Part shown: one piece after another, positions 61,301 to 64,000 of the stretch | Numbering within the stretch: the first letter of the stretch is position 1 | How the letters are laid out: every line of letters begins with the position of its first letter | Assembly: GCA_026545225.1 (NCBI GenBank) | Contig: CM048845.1 | Span: forward strand, 29,540,001-29,604,000 | Reading direction: 5' to 3' | From: Cornus controversa | Taxonomy: Eukaryota > Streptophyta > Magnoliopsida > Cornales > Cornaceae | Length of the DNA stretch: 64,000 bases | Translations under genes and position numbers: made by a program | The notes under the pieces: model-generated | Seen by the model: the letters and a program-made list of their open reading frames with translations, nothing else | Databases searched by the model: none | Told to the model about the DNA's origin: nothing

Positions 61301-61983
61301 ACCTTCTATCAAAAGTAGTAGTTAGGAAGTGTGTGTTTTTCTTTTCATTTATTTATTTTCATTTTAATTATTATTTGTTTTTTTTTTCATTTTGTTGCAT
61401 TCTTTTTATTTTATTTTTATTTATTATTTTTTTTCCTTTTAATATGCGTGGTGTGTAGTTGTGTTTTTTATGACAGGTTCTTGCATCCAAGTTTGGGGGG
61501 ATGGCCAACCCTTATTCATGTGAATGTTTTACCAAATTTTTACAATTCTACCACTACGGTAATATTGTTCTATCACTTACCATACGCTTTATATTTTTGT
61601 TACACATTGAGGACAATGTGTGATTCAAGTTTGGGGGTAAGGAAGAACACTTTTGTTTGGTTATTTATTTATTTATTTATTTTAGGTTGTTTTGTTTTCA
61701 GTTTAGATGTTTTAACACCAATCAAGAGTTTAATACTTTATGTAGGTTCTTGACTTGAAATTGTAGAGTATATGTAAAATTTCTAGAAACTATGATTTGA
61801 ATGCAGTGGTTTAAGTTGTTATTTGCATTGACATGACTTGGAGTGGTTGACTCTAGTTCTTTTCACAATTCACACGCACACTAGTAGAGTTAGTGGGGTT
61901 TGTACTTGGCTTTGAGTATCGATTATGTGTGCTGAATATAAGTCGGTATCCCTTGAGAATAAACATTTTAAACATGCTACACT

Positions 61984-62028
<45 letters not shown>

Positions 62029-62867
62029 AAATATAAAAATAAAAATAATAATCCTATGGTTTGTGGCCGTTTTGGTTCGAGTTATTAGGTCCCTCGAGGT
62101 ATCTTGAAACCTGGTGCCCTAAAGCCATTTGGTTTGGGAGTCACAGGCTGAAAGCTCGCTACATGAACCAATTAGAAAGCCTAATAAACCTAGGCATTGC
62201 GTTATTGGTTAGTCTATGGTTTGTGGCCGTTTTGATTCGAGTTATTAGGTCCCTCGAGGTATCTTGAAACCTGGTGCCCTAAAGCCATTTGGTTTGGGAG
62301 TCACAGGCTGAAAGCTCGCTACATGGATCAATTCGAAAGCCTAATAAACCTGGGCATTGCACAACCAAAAAAAAAAAAAAAATTGCATGTGTTCATGTTT
62401 TGAGTGATACATTCAATAAAGGGATCCAATAAATTGAAGGGACTTATAATTGCTCACTCAAGGCCGGGTTAAATCACATTGATGAATGCTAGTTCACTTT
62501 TCATGAGGGGGCTAGAGTTAGTTTCTTTGAGTTGTGATTGATGTAAATTTTGGGTGAGAACCATTGTTTTGAATTATGAGGTTTAGGGATTTGAAAGTAT
62601 TCTTGAATGCAAGTCTTTTAACTGCATTTTGTAGTCTTCATCTTGATTAATGTTTGAAACAGAAATTTTGGCATGTTTGGGGGTAACATCTCTAGAAACC
62701 CTCATGAGACTTCACTCGTCCACTAGGGGTAACCTATGGGTTTAAAAGGCTTGTTGCATATGCTAAATGCAATCGGATCTCCCACGAAAGAAGAAATAGT
62801 TTAGTTGTTTTATTTCATTTTTAATTGTGTATTACTAAGAGACTAGCAATATGTAAGTTTGGGGGTG
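61301..62867 (+). other. Non-coding 3' internal region of the element, with purine-tract-like motifs
   Basis: T-rich tract (61331-61440), then the motif AGTTTGGGGG at about 61490 and 61628, a related TGTTTGGGGGTAAC at 62674, and the true tract at 62857. It also holds (TA)n at 61987-62025 and a 155-bp tandem duplication. The ORF at 61331-61753 is hydrophobic by composition only. Confidence 0.7.
62055..62362 (+). repeat. 155-bp tandem duplication in the element's internal region
   Basis: Two near-identical copies starting CTATGGTTTGTGGCCGTTTT and ending near CTAATAAACC and GGCATTGC, differing at only a few positions. The ORF at 62061-62267 is an artefact of this repeat. Confidence 0.9.
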
Positions 62868-64000
62868 TGATAAGTAATGAATATTGCATATTCAATGCCC
62901 TTAAAATTATATGAATTAGTATCTTAGTAATATTTCTTTTATACTTTTATTAATAATTTTAATCTTTTCAGGATTTCAAGTGATTAAGGGTAATTCTAAT
63001 TAATAATGATGCAATCGGGCTACAGATGGTGTTAGGCCTATTCACATTGAAGATTGGGCCAATTCAGGCTTAAAAAGTCCTGGACCCGTGTTGGTATTCA
63101 GACCTGAACTCCGTACACAATTGTTAAAACGACCCAAACTTCACGTGTGTTAAAGGAAATTCAATTCTGTACAATTTCATATTTCACGAAAATTTCCTAA
63201 AACGGACGTTTAAGGCAACTTTCTGCCCTATTTGCGCAGCTGCCACTTTTTGGACGCAAATGCCACTTTTGAGGTGCATGTGCCATTTTCTTATGCGCAT
63301 TTGACACTTTGGGAGGTGAGGTGTCCCGTTTGTGTTGGCTTCGCTGAATAAAAGAGAGAAAAAGAGGAAAAAACTAGGTATTCTGGAGGGGGCAGCAGAG
63401 AGAAAAGAGAGAGGTGATTCGTGACGATTGACAGAACCAAAAAGGGAGGCTTCAACAACTGCCATGAGGAGCTAACTTCATCCTAGGGGTTTAACGAAGC
63501 CCTAGCTAAGTATCATTGTTGATTGAATTATATTTGGGGATTGTTCTTTTTATGTATATCGTTGTATAATTTTGAGGACTATTTTGTATCATTTGTGTAA
63601 TAAGTGACAATTGCATAAATGTGCATTTACGGTTGTGTTTAAATGTTTATAATAATTCTTGATTTAATGTTGTCTTGTTTTAGATGATATTTTATCTTAG
63701 TTGAACTCAAATCATTCCCATGAGAGATTTAATGAATGATAATTTTACAACAAGTTTTCATTGCATGTATGAACATATAACTTTGACAGTCCATGTCTAG
63801 GGAAGACGAGTCATGCTACACCCTAGTTTAGGTAGATGATTCGTGCCAACCGAAGATGGGTTGTAGCTTAGTGAGTGTTTGTATATATCCTCTTGACTAT
63901 TTCATTGTGAACATGTGTGTATGAGACAAGGACTTTGATAGGCCATGCCTAGGAAAGACGAGTCGTGCTACACCCTAGTTTAGGTAGACGATTCGTGCCA
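62868..64000 (+). repeat. 3' LTR of the non-autonomous element (cut by window end)
   Basis: 1133 bp identical in layout to 58568 onward, including the start of the GGCCATGCC repeat. Differences from the 5' LTR are mostly transitions, as expected for methylated plant DNA. Confidence 0.9.

Larger units (their letters stand above)
58568..64000 (+). mobile_element. Non-autonomous LTR retrotransposon with gag-like ORF (TR-GAG type)
   Basis: 5' LTR 58568-60116 (possibly to 60120), primer-site motif TGGCGCTGTTGCCGGGGA (60124-60141), a gag-like ORF, purine tract GTTTGGGGGTG (62857-62867) and 3' LTR from 62868 running off the window. The internal part is only 2.75 kb, with no protease, RT or integrase. 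Both LTRs begin TGATAAGTAATGAATATTGC. A hand comparison of 1133 aligned bases gave about 27 differences (about 2.4%), which suggests roughly one million years at 1.3e-8 per site per year. The TGATAAG start and primer site resemble Athila/Tat elements, a likely helper clade (inference). It looks structurally whole in the part seen. The insertion point in the G2 protease gives left flank CCTAG; the right flank is outside. Confidence 0.88.

Noticed and set aside
61331-61753. Hydrophobic 140-residue ORF as an envelope-like or membrane protein
   Set aside because: Hydrophobicity comes from a poly-T-rich tract (Phe/Leu/Ile codons); no signal or glycoprotein features.
1-64000. tRNA, rRNA, CRISPR arrays or bacterial-type systems
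   Set aside because: None seen by eye; repeats present are LTRs, minisatellites and microsatellites, not regularly spaced short repeats with unique spacers.

Overview
The window is nuclear DNA of a flowering plant, most likely a eudicot. It is AT-rich and full of nested LTR retrotransposons. The host sequences belong to plant families: a flavonoid 3'-hydroxylase gene (CYP75B type), and fragments of a STRUBBELIG-family receptor kinase, a G-type-lectin S-domain receptor kinase and an SRC2-like C2 protein. The species cannot be named from the sequence.

Layout. 1-1323: end of an LTR element (minus strand). 1893-3535: fragments of three unrelated host genes, all on the plus strand. The last 542 bp (3185-3726) recur at 6100-6641, and between the two copies lies exactly one Ty3/Gypsy LTR (3727-6099). 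6642-11824: mostly featureless AT-rich DNA with one MITE-like stretch. 11825-15470: solo Gypsy LTR containing another solo LTR. 16566-17913: solo Copia LTR beside a LINE-like zf-RVT/RNase H fragment (17931-18960). 18998-31836: Tekay-type Gypsy material on the minus strand (partial LTR, LTR with a gag start, a broken pol and gag region, partial LTR), carrying two nested solo LTRs. 32552-33098: hAT-like MITE. 33992-37118: 5' LTR, primer site and gag of a Copia element. 37121-39310: further LTR remnants reaching about 0.5 kb upstream of the only intact host gene.

39824-44026: flavonoid 3'-hydroxylase with three exons, an open frame of 520 codons and all P450 signatures. Two ACCTACC MYB-type sites and a TATA box lie upstream. 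The enzyme adds the 3' hydroxyl to the flavonoid B ring, feeding cyanidin and quercetin branches. No other flavonoid gene lies in the window.

45530-49350: unusual AT-rich array of roughly 550-bp units. 51033-51973: non-autonomous element with inverted ends. 52331-58567: second Tekay-type Gypsy locus (gag start, LTR, integrase, RNase H, RT, protease, minus strand). 58568-64000: young non-autonomous LTR element (two LTRs about 2.4% different by hand count, primer site, zinc-knuckle gag-like ORF, no pol) inserted in the second locus and running off the window.

No rRNA, tRNA, CRISPR or bacterial-type operon was seen. The most noteworthy structures are the LTR-bounded 542-bp duplication, the three-gene chimera, LTRs with an internal second primer-site module, the tandem pol-LTR-gag arrangement seen twice, the 550-bp array, and the pol-less gag-bearing element.
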